A stretch of 64,000 nucleotides of DNA from Telopea speciosissima (GCF_018873765.1 NC_057918.1:45051871-45115870); one strand, 5' to 3'. Numbered from the stretch's first letter, positions 21,631-33,540 are shown. Notes: generated from the letters alone by a model not told the origin. A program made the numbers and translations.

Positions 21631-23172
21631 GAGTTCAAAGAAATCTCAAACATATTGGGATCAAAATGGAAGAACCTCAACCCAGAAGAGAAGAAGCCCT
21701 ACGAGGAAAAATACCAGGCTGACAAAGAAGCATACCAACAGATCATTGGAAAAGAGAAGCGTGAAAATGAAGCAATGAAGCTTTTTGAGGAGGAACAGAA
21801 GCAGAAGACAACAATGGAGTTACTTGAATAGTATCACCAGTTCAAACAGGTTAGAGTAAGCCAAACCTGGATTGTATTTTGCACTGTTTGTAATAGCTTC
21901 CGAAAAACTGAACGCATTCTAAATTTGTCCAACAGGAAGTAGAAAAAGAGACCAAGACGACAAAGTAAACCTTGATAGATGAATGACTCCTATCTTTGCT
22001 CTTTCCTATCCGATAAGACATTTGCTTACAATTTCCTTTCTACCCATCAACAGGAAAGAAAAGGACCCTCTTAAGCCAAAGCAGCCTCTATCAACTTTCT
22101 TCCTATTCTCGAAGGAGCGACGTGCTGCCCTGCTTCAAGATAACATTAATATTTTGGAGGTATTTGACTAGCCCATCATCCTGTTAGATTCATTTTTTTT
22201 GGATTATTCTTCACTAACCTCATTGCCTTGTTAATGTTTGGCAGATTGCCAAGCTTGCAGGAGAGGAATGAAAGAACATGGCAGAAGAATAGCGTGGACC
22301 ATATGAAGAGGTTCATTTCATCCTTGAGATCGATTTGCCATGACTTGTTTGAGCCTGTTTCTCATCCTTGATAGATGATTTTCTTTAAAATTTATGAACC
22401 TGGCAGATGGCAAAAAAGCAGAAGGAAGAGTATCTGAGGGAAATGGAGATATACAAACAGAAAAAGGATGAGGAAGCTGCAAGCCTTCATAATTAAGGAA
22501 GAAGAGGAGCAGATGAAAATTCAGAAACCAGGAGGTCTTACAATTGCTCAAAAAGAAAGAGAAGGCAGAAAATATCATCAAGGTTTATTTCATCAGTCTA
22601 TTCATATATGATCTGTGAAATTTTGTTCATGAAGCTTCCCGGCTGATCAATTGTTGGTCTTTTTACTAACAGAAAACAAAAGAGAACCGCCTAAAGAAGA
22701 AGAAGCAAAAGGAAGAACAGAATTCAGACCCCAAAAGGCCAAAGAAGCCAGCTTCTTCATTCTTTCTTTTCAGGTATTTTTTTAAAAAAACATTTGACAC
22801 AGGTCAATTTAATTTTTAAGTATGTATCTTGTTAACTTCAATGAGGTGTTCTTATTTTGTGGCCACAGGAAAGAAATGAGGAAGGAACTTCTGCTGGAAA
22901 GACCAGGCACCAGCTACTCCACTCTTAATACTCTGATTTCAGTAAAATGGAAGGTATAGTCAGGATAGATGTGATTGGATATGGTTTCTTTCCATGCTTT
23001 ACATTCTGCATTTTTCATTGATAATGTGGATTGTGTAACACAGGAGCTGAATGAAGCGGGTAAACAGCTTTGGAATGTTAATGCAGCAGAAGCAATGGAG
23101 GCTTACAAAAAGGAGATGGAAGAATACAATCGATCTAATGTGATAATAGCTAACAACAACCCTAAGCCCTGA
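21631..23172 (+). pseudogene. HMG-box gene, 3' part: rest of exon C to the stop
   Basis: Exon C resumes after the duplicated AGTCA with EFKEISNILGSKWKNL (21631-21849), completing HMG box 1. Later exons are about 21936-21964, 22054-22159 (KEKDPLKPKQPLSTFFLFS, box 2), 22245-22310, 22407-22582, 22673-22773 (PKRPKKPASSFFLF, box 3), 22869-22953 and 23044-23172 (AAEAMEAYKKEMEEYN, then TGA). All join at GT/AG sites. Damage besides the transposon: TAG at 21829 (normally Q), TGA at 22269 (normally W), TAG at 22290, and frameshifts in the 22407-22582 exon near 22490 and 22545. The preserved introns show that it came from genomic DNA, not from a processed mRNA. Together with 11834-12540 it covers most of a three-HMG-box protein that can no longer be made. 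Confidence 0.88.
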
Positions 23173-23308
23173 ACACCCCAAGATTTCTGTTCATGTTCAA
23201 GTAGTTCTGTTGAACAGCTGCATGGCCCCTCTACTGGTGGGGGCTTATCTTTTATGCTAACCTAAAAATATATTTGTATTCGAAAGGTGGAGGCCAGTGT
23301 AATGTTTT

Positions 23309-23588
23309 TGTTATGATTCTAGAATCTGAGAAAGGGATTCAAGAACCATAGAAGGGGGATTTTCTCACTAGTTCGAGTAAGTGAGGGAACTCCTGGGGAA
23401 AATACAGAGGAGAGACTGAACTATTTTATTTATTTTTTCATATTCCATATCCAATGCATATGGTACAATCCCTATTTATAGGGTAATACAATCCAACCCA
23501 ACCCTTAGTAACAACTAAGCTAACTAACTAACTAACCACCAAGACTAACTAATAATCCTAATCTATCTCTTAATCCACATTCATAACA
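23309..23588 (-). repeat. LTR (left copy) of the 2.2 kb element
   Basis: 280 bp, nearly identical to 25186-25468, with TG/CA ends. It includes a TCCCTATTTATAGGG palindrome near 23470, and the right part is a chain of CTAACTAA units. Confidence 0.9.
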
Positions 23589-25185
23589 TTCCATGGCCCA
23601 TCAAAACAACCTTGTCCTCAAGGTTGAGGAAAAAGACCATCTAACCCACAAACCAATATGAGAAGAAATGGGCAATCCAGTCCACCAACAAGGCATTCCC
23701 ACTCCAAATGAAGACAACCAATTAAAGAAGATAGAGAACCCACAAACAAATATGAATTGACACCCACAGCATGAGCTTGGCCAATCCACTTGTCCTAACC
23801 ACCATGAGACCTGGTTCGAAAGACTTAAGAGCATCAAAAACGTGGGCTGGAATCCACTTCAAATCATCTTCTTCTTCTATGTATCCAGTGGTGGAGTCGT
23901 CGAAGGCAAGCGTAGAGAACAAAACTAAGAAATCACGACATCAGCACCAAAGAAACCATCCATGGCATTAGAGCTTCAACCGATCGCGGAAAGAAATCGC
24001 TCTTCGACTTCAAGATCTTCGAATGCAAAGACCTCGAGTTTAAAGAAATCCTTGACGATAAAATCATGGTCAAAAGACCTCCAGTTCTAAACCGACATCC
24101 CATCACTAATCGAAGATGAGAAATCTCCCAAAAAAAGAAAAATAAGATAAACAAATTTCCCAACCCAAAAGACGTCAGAGAAGAAAAATATTCAGAGACT
24201 AATAGCCATGGAAGAGAACCCATGTTAAGAAAATTGGCGAATACGAGGCTGGAGCAGGAGAAGTGAAATCAGGGGCTATTGACGATGAAAACTGCAACAG
24301 AGCGGCGGATTTGGTGTAGAACCGCAGGTCACCGTCACAATAGAGCGGTGCTAGTGGCTCTGGTGGTGGCGGAACAGAGAACAAGTCGGTGTTGGAGAAA
24401 ATTGTAGCAGAGCAGAGATCAGGTTGGATTGGGTATTCTCTGAGGTTTGCACTCCTGTCGAAGGTGGGGGCTCCGGTGGTGGCCAAGGGTTCCAGGCCCC
24501 TGCTCTCCTTGTCGCACACATATGATGGAAATCAAGGCAAGTGATTTCCCTATTGACCGGTGGTGGCCATGGTGGAGTGCGCAAAAAAACCAAGAAAACT
24601 AAGAAATCTTGGTTCAAGAATGGTGTCACAACACTAGTATCATTCCAAGGGGCACTGGAATTGGGATTCTTCACAGTGTTGATGGCTTGGCGTCCTTACG
24701 CAACACTCACAGGAGCAAAATCGTTGTGGAAGATCAATATGCCTTCTAAGAACCGATCTTGGTCAAAGAATTTCTCTTGGACACCCAAATCTGCAACCGA
24801 AGAAGGAAACAGCTTGGCTGTAGGGATTTCTTGCACGTGATGATCATCCACGACCTTCTCTGTAATGGTAACATCCTTGGCAGCAACTACAGCGACAAGG
24901 TGGATGAAAATGCAGCCATGGCAGTGGAAATGGACTCAGGTGTGGAACCGTCTTGAGGACCCAAATGCGCCATTGACGCTCCATGAGATGCAAAATAAGA
25001 ATCAAGATCAATACCATATATCCGCTCTTGCTCCTTGGAGATTTCGTCTTCAAGATATTGGATGATCGGAGCATTTGGATCGCGTTGTTTCCATGAATGT
25101 AAACAGAGGACCAATCTGTTGTATTCGGTGAACAAACCCATTGTAAGTAACAAAATGGGGAGGAGAGGATCAATGAAAGCACCAA

Positions 25186-25468
25186 TGTTATGATTCTAGA
25201 ATCTGAGAAAGGGATTCAAGAACCATAGAAGGGGGATTTTCTCACTATTTCAAGTAAGTGAGGGAACTCCTGGGGAAAAGACAGAGGAGGAGAGACTGAA
25301 CTATTTTATTTCTTATTCCATATTCCATATCCAATGCATATGGTACAATCCCTATTTATAGGGTAATACAATCCAACCCAACCCTTAGTAACAACTAAGC
25401 AAACTAATTAACTAACCACCAAAACTAACTAATAATCCTAATCTATCTCTTAATCCACATTCATAACA
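25186..25468 (-). repeat. LTR (right copy) of the 2.2 kb element
   Basis: 283 bp, the partner of 23309-23588. It differs by a handful of substitutions and short indels, such as an extra GAG in the GAGGAGGAGAGACTG stretch. Confidence 0.9.
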
Positions 25469-25665
25469 GTTTTTTTTACAAGATGTAATTGCGATTTCAA
25501 GAGAATCACTTTTTCCAATTCAAATTTCTTCTAAAAATCTACAGACCAGTTCCTTATTTTGATGCACAAAAAAAATGAGGCAGTGAGTGAATTCAACTTT
25601 CATAATCTGAAAATTTCCAAGAAGTGATGAAGTAACCCTTTTCCATAAAATACTTGAGGCCTACC

Positions 25666-28600
25666 TGTAAGAACCATGGATTCCGAAAAATCCAAAATTT
25701 CCCCGACAAGGGGTTGGGTTCTCGATGCGAACCGAAATCTCGCCGGTGAAATCTAAGCCAAGGACCCTAATCCCTCCTAAGAGGGTAAACGGGTCAATAG
25801 GAAGCCGCCACCTAGAAAGGGTCTAGGACCCATAAAATGTTCTCCACTGGGGAACAACTGATGACTCAATGGATAAGGTCAAAGTCTACCAAAGTGATGG
25901 GTACGTGTCAAGTTACGAACTGGGAAGGTGTTGGGCACCCAGTCTGCCCGGCCCAAAGCCGATCATCCTTCTTTTGACCACACGTTTGCATAAACTGGCT
26001 TACAAACCCTAAGGCTAATTATTCTAACTCTAGGTCATCCTAAACTGGGCACCTAAGACTAGGCATCTATGTGCAGGGGTTACAACCTAAACCAAATTTC
26101 TAAGTTATTCTTCCCTAAAGTGATCAAGAGAATCAAATCAACACAACAAATTATACTAATCAAACAATACACTCAACATGCAAGGATATATTAAATACAT
26201 AGCATGAATCATGGAGCAAAGAGCAAGGAGAAGGAATTTAACTGATCATATCATGAGGATTCCGCAACATTCATGAGCTAGATGACGGGCTAGCCCAACT
26301 CCCGTCCTAAAGATCATACATCTACGTCCCAAGGAAATCCCGCATTCCACTCGGCCCGTTGGTGGGCACGCTTCCTCACACACCCAAACCCGTGGTGGAT
26401 GGTAGGGCCAATATTTGGATGCTCACGATCTAGGCCAAAACTTAAAAGACCACATGAAACCCTATATTCTACCCAAAATAATTTTAAAAACTCAATTGGA
26501 ATCCCATACCCCGATTTGAATTCGAAAGAGATGGGGAAGTTATTTGTTTTATATCCTGAATTATGGGCTAAAAGAAACTCATGGGCCCAAAGGAATGGGC
26601 CCACACCTTCCCACACGGCCTAAATTGGACTAAAGGTCGAAACCCAAGAGAAATCAAATGGTCCAATCCAAGGACCCAATTCCAGCGACACCCATTTAAC
26701 ACTTCCAATTTATGGGTCCAGATTCTACAATGGCCCAAAACTAGCCCAAAGGAAAACCATGCTTGGGTCATTTCATCCCCCGGGCCCACCAGGTTAAGCC
26801 CAACATTTAAAATTGATTGATTTATGGACATTGGGGTCCAAATTGAACCTAAGCCCATAAGTTGGGTTATATTTATTCCAATAGATCGAGCCCTTTCCTC
26901 ATCTGTCTATTTATCAAGTGGAAGTCTGAACCGGGACCAGGCCCAATTGTAACATGTGGGCCATTATCCACAAAGCCCACATCTATTCCAAATGGGCCAG
27001 TTCGGATCCATAAATACTTTCCTGAATTGATCAGCAAAAATAGGCCCTAGAAAGTCCATGTTCAAACTAGCTATCTTGGCCAGCATATTTTCAATTTTAG
27101 GGAAAAGAAAGAGAAGCCATTGGAACAGCTAACCGAATGGGCCTAGCCTACAGGAAATGGTCATCACAGGTCCAATCCATCAAGGGATGCACAAACACCA
27201 CGAACTCATGGACAGCATTAACAAGTGAATTAAAGAAATAACCAATATGCCATATACGAAAAAGAAGAAAACAAAAACAAGAAAACACAGTCATGGCTAG
27301 AACTAAAGCTGGAACTAATCAAGAGACTAACAAGGGTGGGGACATGGCAACAGATATTAGTCAAGTAAAACAGAACAACATAGACCCGTATTGAAATCTG
27401 TGGACACCACCATCTTGTTAAAACAAATATAAATCATCTAAAACACAAACAGCCACATATCTGTTTTTAATCATCAAAATGGGACTAAAAACTTAAGAGA
27501 AGACTGAGAATTCAAGTGGACAGAAACCAAAATGCATGAACAAAAATTCAGAAACATGACCAGTAGAAGGAGGAGAGAATACAATCCAAAGGTAGGGATC
27601 AGACTCAAAATAAAGACATGATAAACAAATACAAGATACAGCAAACACATCGTGTAGACAGAATCAAAGTGAGATAAACCATGAAACAGGTGATATGTTT
27701 AAGAGGACACTAAACCAAATAAATCAGGTAGAACAAAGCAGGATAACAAATCTAAAATAACCAAATATAATAAAGCAACAGGAATAGACTAAATGAATTA
27801 AAAGAGAGTGAAGAGGATTACCTGTACACCAGAGCCAGCAGTAAAAGTGAAGCCACCGGACCGATCTTGGGCAGAGCAGAGATGGGTCGAACGCAAGGGG
27901 GTGGGGGATTATTACAGACCAGGGAATAGTGAGGGGAGAGGATCAATTACAGACCACTTAAAGAGAAACAAACATTATAACAAATGAAAATAAAGAAAAT
28001 AAAAAAAAAGGGAAAACAACTTGAATTGGCTCCCTGGACGCTTCAACCAAGGATCACAGAGCTTTACTGTTGCTGCACTTTGCCATCACCATCGGTTCCA
28101 CAGTCCTGAAAATGGGTTCTAAGGGAATGAATGGGGGTTTCGGTTGGGATTTTTAGAAATAGGTTTCAATGGAAGAAGAAGTGGAATCGGTTGTGATGGG
28201 TGGAGCTTTGATCAATGGGATAAAATAGAAATGGGAATCGATGGGAAATGGTACAAAAAGAAAACGAAAGTTGAAGAAGGAGAAGTGGAGAAGAAGACGA
28301 AGGAGGTGTGGAGAAGAAGCTTCTTCCTCGGCTCAGGGGAGTTTCGCAAGCTCTGTCTCAGCCATTGCTCTCCTTTCCTCTCTGTTTTTCACTCTCAGTC
28401 TTCTCCGGTTTTCCTCCTTCCTTCACTGTCTAAACTCCTTTGCTCTCTCTGCCTTTCTCTTTTCTTCCTCACTCTCTCTCTCTCTGTCTTTTTTTCCTTT
28501 CCTCGTTATGCTCCTTTTTTTGGAAAAATTCTCTCCTCTTTATTCTGTCCTCTCGCCTTTTTTCATAGAGAATGACGGCTCTTCCCCCATAATTCTCTCC

Positions 28601-29086
28601 TCTTTTAGCATTTAAAACTAGATTTTTTACTGTTTTACCCTCTCAAGCAAATATCCCATTCTTTTTAGGGTTTTAAGTATTTTACCCTTTTACTTTTTCT
28701 CTCTTTTAGGTTTAAATTTTTTTTTAAATGTCTTCTCCATTTTACCCACCTCTTTCTTTTTAATTCCCTTCAGATGCCATGTGGCATCTCTCTATGGACT
28801 TGGCACCAATGGGCTTTTGCATGGGCCAAGTCCACACATTCTCCTTTTTTTTTGTTTTTTTTTTCTATTTTTACCTTTTTACCCTCCCCTTCTTAAAGTT
28901 TATTTCTTCTTCTTCTCTCTTTTTTGTGATTTCCTATTTTGCCCCTGTCAGGCCACAACCTCAAAGGACCAGGGTTTAGGCAGTCTATTTTTTTATTTTT
29001 TTATTTCTTGGTATATGAGACAGAGGTTGTCGATACTCCATGTGTCATCATCACCAGGGAGGGGTGACAAAAATCAGGTGTTTACA
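25666..29086. repeat. Solo-LTR-like unit of a large Ty3/gypsy family, 3.4 kb
   Basis: The unit starts TGTAAGAACC and ends GGTGTTTACA, so its termini are inverted (TGTAA-ACC on both strands). It is flanked by the 5 bp CTACC at 25661-25665 and 29087-29091. Inside is the phrase AAGGTGTTGGGCACCC (about 25925), which I associate from memory with long gypsy LTRs. No gag or pol reading frame exists. A single LTR left by recombination between two LTRs explains the ends, duplication and lack of genes; a non-coding LARD-type element is the alternative. Long CT-rich and T-rich runs fill 28280-28900. Confidence 0.75.
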
Positions 29087-29091
29087 CTACC

Positions 29092-29472
29092 ATAAAATGC
29101 AATACAACAAGCTCTACCATAAAATGCAAGCAAGCAGTTTGAACAAACAGACCTTGGTGGTGCAACCCTTTTCCTTTCTATTTGAAAGTGCCACAAATAG
29201 AGATTGAATCTCATAATGGACAGTGGTTGGCTTTCATAGCCCTAGCTTTTCAAACAGTGGGGTTCTTCTTTAATTGAAGACCACATCATGTTGATATAAG
29301 AAGACTTTACCGAAAGAGAGAGTCATTAAGTTGGTTCTTCTTTCTTCCTATCTTTCATATTTTTGTCTCTTGCCTTCATCATATCTAAATCAAAATACGT
29401 AGGAAATAACCAAACCAATTCAGGCAATCAATAAAGATGGTTCAAATGGATTGAAACGCGCCTTCCCGACCT
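29092..29472. other. Non-coding stretch between the solo LTR and the inverted duplication
   Basis: No gene or repeat end is recognised. If the HMG-box fragment, this stretch and the Helitron-like end at 30116 belong together, it would be Helitron interior. Confidence 0.25.
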
Positions 29473-30116
29473 CCTATAGAGGACTCACTTCTTAATTGGG
29501 TCAAACATTATTGGACTTTATTTGGTTCAAATGTTGTCAAATTGTGGACTACTAAAATATCTAAAAAGAAATAGAGAAATATGTTGTAGTATTAGAACAA
29601 TAAATATTCCACTCTATAAACAGTTCAAAAAGGAAACAGTGAACGTTCTAATTTTACAGGACTTCAAAACATTAATGGAAGTCTTAAAATATAAATCTTT
29701 CTCTTCTTGCGTTAAGCCATAGTTTCCAGTTTTTTGCTAAATTTTAGCTTAGCTAATTTCTCTTCTGAAATATATTTCGTCCTATTTAAAAAAAACAGTC
29801 TTCAATGGATAAAAGATTTGGATGATCTTTTAAATGCTTTAGTCTTGTGTCAACTCAATCGTCATTTCTGTCTCCCAAGTCGACAGTGTGTATTTATTTC
29901 TACTATACTGGCTCTCATTTTTCTTTTTGCATTTTAGGTAGATAGCTTTTATTTTTCTATACCATAATGATTAATTATATGCATCAGGTAAGAGTCAAAC
30001 ACATGATACTATTTTACACATTGAGAAAGTCTCATTAGCTTATAAAATCAAAATAATTTATTTTCCCACACTTAACAAATGTTTACATGTGCATTTGCAC
30101 GTGCATATTTACTAGT
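29473..30116 (+). repeat. Left arm of large inverted duplication, ending in a Helitron-like 3' terminus
   Basis: Most of this segment recurs in reverse complement at 32896-33410, with shared stretches such as AATTGGGTCAAACATTATTGG, split by one replaced block near 29730-29890. Its right end reads ATGTGCATTTGCACGTGCA, a small hairpin, then TATTTACTAGT. A GC-containing hairpin followed within about 10 bases by CTAGT is the usual 3' end of plant Helitrons, rolling-circle transposons that insert between A and T. The 5' end is not visible and no Rep/helicase gene is present. Confidence 0.55.
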
Positions 30117-30140
30117 ATATATATATATATATATATATAT
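30117..30140. repeat. (AT)n tract between two facing Helitron-like ends
   Basis: A simple AT repeat of about 24 bp with ACTAGT on each side (30111-30116 and 30141-30146). Helitrons favour AT dinucleotides, so this could be the shared insertion target. Confidence 0.7.
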
Positions 30141-30185
30141 ACTAGTAAACATCCACGTGCATTTGCATGTGTGGCCATCTGTTGG
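30141..30185 (-). repeat. Helitron-like 3' terminus, minus strand
   Basis: On the minus strand ATGCAAATGCACGTGGATG is followed by TTTACTAGT at 30141. It is a near copy of the left terminus in the opposite orientation. The element it ends would extend to the right; its interior was later disturbed. Confidence 0.45.
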
Positions 30186-30243
30186 GGGGAGGGGGAGAGT
30201 TTTTGGAAGAGAGAAGTTACTTGGGAGGAGGAGATCGCGTAGA

Positions 30244-30292
<49 letters not shown>

Positions 30293-30928
30293 CATGGAAT
30301 GAATTTTGGAGAATGAGTAGATAAGAGATGGGAGTTCATGGAAAGTTTTAAAGGAGATTATGTCTTGAGATCAACAATACTGTCTTATAATTATGAATCT
30401 TTCGGTACTTATAAATCCAAAGTGTTTTTTCTGTACTTTAGGAAGTTCTTCCTTTGCAGTTACGTAAGAATAAATATCCATAAGATAGAAGCATGGAATG
30501 CAGAATCATTGCAATTGCAAAGAAGAAACCCTATATATTCATTGAAGATATTAGACCCATTTTTTTCATATCATATCTGTTGTCTTAAAGCATGCAAGTA
30601 CAAACATTTGGAGAGAAGAGTCCAACAACAAATCAGAAATGAAGTTTGTTGCTTGAATTTGAGATCAATCATAATGCAAAATCAACAATATTATAAAATT
30701 CTCAAGAAAAAAGTAAAATGTGTTTCTCTTCAAGATTTGAATTGAACAAGGAGTAGACCATTTACCCAAAACTATTTCTTCTTCCGAGACACAAGATCGA
30801 ACACTGTCAATAACTTGAAATCATAATGTAAGCCCATAAGTATTCTTCAACCAGTGCAAAATGAAAGTAAAGAAAAGTAGGATCACTAAATAAATATCTT
30901 AATCACGTAGATCTCTTACATACAACAC
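30186..30928. other. Non-coding, with (TG)n(GA)n microsatellite
   Basis: A compound TG then GA microsatellite occupies about 30244-30292. An open stretch at 30338-30745 has no recognisable protein similarity and no supporting signals, so it is not called as a gene. Confidence 0.5.
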
Positions 30929-32616
30929 TGTTTGAGTTAAAATAAAACCGCAAGCGAACGGGTCAATCGTAGCTACGGGTTGAACATGAGGAGATATACG
31001 CCACTCTATTTAACTAATCTTAAAAGTAATGCAAAGTGAACCAAGTTAATTAAATTACTAAATTAATGGTAATTAAACTAACGGATCTTAACTCACAAGC
31101 ATCTAACAAATTACGCATCTACGGGATTAAGTTGGCGTCCTAACACATGAGCATCTAACCTATCAATTAACGCAAATTGGGAGTAATTAAAATAAAATCC
31201 TATACTAACGCAAGTTGGAAGTAATAAAAATGTAGCCACACATCCATATCCACATAAACAAGATAACCACATAAACAAAGTAACCACATAAGAAAAATAA
31301 AAGAAATAGAGGGAGAAGAAGAAGAAGGAAGAAAGACTGAGATAGAGGAGAGGGAGAATGAGATTGAGAGTTTAGAGAATGCAAACCTAGATGTGCTTGA
31401 ACCGGATTAATTGAAGAAGCTTGAATGAACACTTGCATGAACTTACCATGGCCTCCTCTTCTAAATCTCCAAGTCTTGTCATCAATATAGGAGCTTAGAC
31501 TAGGAAGCTTTAAACTAAAACTATTACAACCATATTGAAGACATTAAAGCATAAACTAATCCTATTACAACCATTAACTAATCTTATGAAAGCAAAATTA
31601 AGAACTTGAAAGAACTAATCTTATGAAATCAAACTAAGAACTAAAGCCAAAAATAGGAGAAGAGAAAATTTCACTACGTGAATGAACAACATTACAAAGG
31701 AGAGGGTAGGGGTATTTATAGGGGGAAGAGAGGGGAAGAGAGAAGAGGGAAGTGTAGGAGAAATATTCCCTAAGAAAGAGAATATTCTCTTTTCCTTCCT
31801 CTTTTACAATGTCCTGAATCCCAAGAAAAAAAGAAAAAATAGAAAGAGGGAGAGAAGAGAATATTGTTTACATAAACCTTCTATTTTTAGAAAAGTAAAT
31901 TTCTAATTCTAACTTGTGCTTCCTTTTCTTTGTAGATATCTTCTCCAAGCAATAAAATCAAAGCATCTTTGATTTTTCAACCTTCCATAGATGAGAAAAT
32001 ATCTTTCAAAATAAATCTATCCCAAGTGAAGTTCTAGAAGTGCCCTTGAAAAGTTGGAGGAGAGAGAGAGCGATGATTAGGATTCCACTCATAATTAATG
32101 AAATACCAAATCTGTCCTTCAAAAAATGTGGAGCATGGGGTGATTATATATGCCTCACCATTGTGTTCCTGGCGAAAAATCACCCAAAATAGACCCAAAT
32201 TTCTTCCAATTTGGAGTTGGGGAGCCCAAGATATCTCAAGTTGAAGTTGGACTGTCCAGAGCCCTCCAAATGGAATCTTTTGGGTACAGGAAAGTAAGTT
32301 CTGATAATTGCGTTAAGACCCCTAGAATTACAAATAAACCCCTATAGACCATTTTCGCGCATCGTTACGAAAATGGTCGTAACTTCTTCGTTTCAACTCG
32401 GAATCAAGTGCTGTTTGAACCGTTGAGAAGCTGACTCGATGGGTTGCGCATCCATACTATTAACACCTCTAAAAAGCTTAAAAACATCTCCTCCATTTTC
32501 ACAAGAATTCACTTATAACCTGAAAAGCACAAGAAAGCATCGAGTAACTCTGTCCAATGTGGTAAAATATATGCTTTATGCCCTAAGATTTCACACATAA
32601 ATGTGCTCATCAAACA
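30929..32616. repeat. Probable solo LTR, 1.7 kb
   Basis: The unit starts TGTTTGAGTTA and ends CTCATCAAACA, giving inverted TGTTTGA termini. Near the start is ACCGCAAGCGAACGGGTC, and near the end are GGTCGTAACTTCTTCGTTTC and a TAAATGTGCTCATCA tail. These are phrases I recall from the edges of plant LTRs. The flanking pentamers AACAC and CTCAC agree at only three of five positions, so a target duplication is not proven. It sits between the two arms of the inverted duplication and has no coding capacity. Confidence 0.45.
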
Positions 32617-32895
32617 CTCACCTCAGTAATATTGTACAAAAAAAAAAAGGAAATTGTGAGCGAATTCCCCAATTTCCTTTAAGGCCTTGTTTGGACAATG
32701 CATTAGCTTTTGAGATGCGGAAATCCCTTTTCAAGAATATGATCCTTTTTCATACAAGAAGCCTTAGACGCAGAACTACGGCTGCATTTTCTTCCATCTC
32801 ATGGCAACATCTTTTGGAAAGGCCTTCAGAGCATTAAGAAGATCAATAACTTCACCAAAGCTCCAATTCAAACCACTTCTGCTTTCTTTCTCATT

Positions 32896-33410
32896 ACGAT
32901 CATGCACATGTAGGCATTTGTTAAGCGGTGGAGAGCAAATTATTTTGGTTTTATAAGGTAATGAGACTTTCTCAATGGGTAAAATAGTATCAAGTACATG
33001 ACTCTTTTCAATGGATATTGATGCATATCATTAAACATTATACTATAAAAAATGAGAGCCAGTATAGTAAAAATAAATACTAATAAATACACACTGAAGG
33101 ACCGGTGGTGGATGCCTTTGTAGTTTTTAGCAAGTAATTTTGCAAACTTCAGAGACAAAAATGAAACTATGGGTTAAAAAAGAAAGATTTATATTTTAAG
33201 AGACTTCCATAAATGTTCTGAAGTAATGTAAAATTAGAACCTTCACCATTTACTTTTTGAACTATTTATGGATTGGGATATTTATTGTTCTAACACTACG
33301 ACATATTTCTCTAATTATTTCTAGATATTTTAATAGTCCACAATTTCACAACATTTGAACCAAATAAGGTCCAATAATGTTTGACCCAATTAGGAAGTGA
33401 GACTTCTATA
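32896..33410 (-). repeat. Right arm of large inverted duplication
   Basis: Reverse complement of much of 29473-30100, including the block around GGACCTTATTTGGTTCAAAT. On the minus strand it runs to CTTAACAAATGCCTACATGT and then diverges just before the hairpin and CTAGT seen in the left arm. A (GA)n run lies just outside at about 33427-33440. Confidence 0.8.
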
Positions 33411-33540
33411 CTTCTACTTGGCATGAGAGAGAGAGAGAGAATCAAGCTATAAGGGTACTACATAGATTAATAATCTATATGGATCATTAAAAAAGAGTTT
33501 ATGGGGATAGCACAACCAGTATATAACGAAGGCATCCTAA

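Larger units (their letters stand above)
23309..25468 (-). mobile_element. Short LTR retrotransposon without pol (non-autonomous)
   Basis: Two direct repeats, 23309-23588 and 25186-25468, start TGTTATGATTC and end TTCATAACA. The 5 bp GTTTT flanks the whole unit (23304-23308 and 25469-25473). On the minus strand the sequence next to the right LTR reads TTGGTGCTTTCATTGATCC, a leader-like start seen in some gypsy elements. On the same strand the left end has AACCTTGAGGACAAGGTTG before the LTR, a phrase also typical of gypsy 3' ends. The 1.6 kb interior has only short broken frames (for example 25153-24887 and 24519-24199) with no gag, RT or integrase motif recognised. It lies 137 bp after the HMG-box stop, that is in the former 3' UTR. 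Confidence 0.85.

Noticed and set aside
28144..28615. Two overlapping frames rich in S, F and L
   Set aside because: They are translations of CT- and T-rich runs inside the solo-LTR-like unit.
30079..30324. Frames across the AT, TG and GA microsatellites
   Set aside because: They are simple-repeat translations (IYIYIY, CVCV, RERE) and not a protein.
30338..30745. 135-codon frame on the plus strand
   Set aside because: No recognisable motif, AT-rich, and between repeat units. It could be a decayed exon but there is no evidence.
33427..33440. (GA)n run beside the right inverted arm as a Helitron 5' TC end
   Set aside because: On the minus strand it starts TCTCTC after an A/T, but simple repeats give this by chance and the left arm has no matching start.
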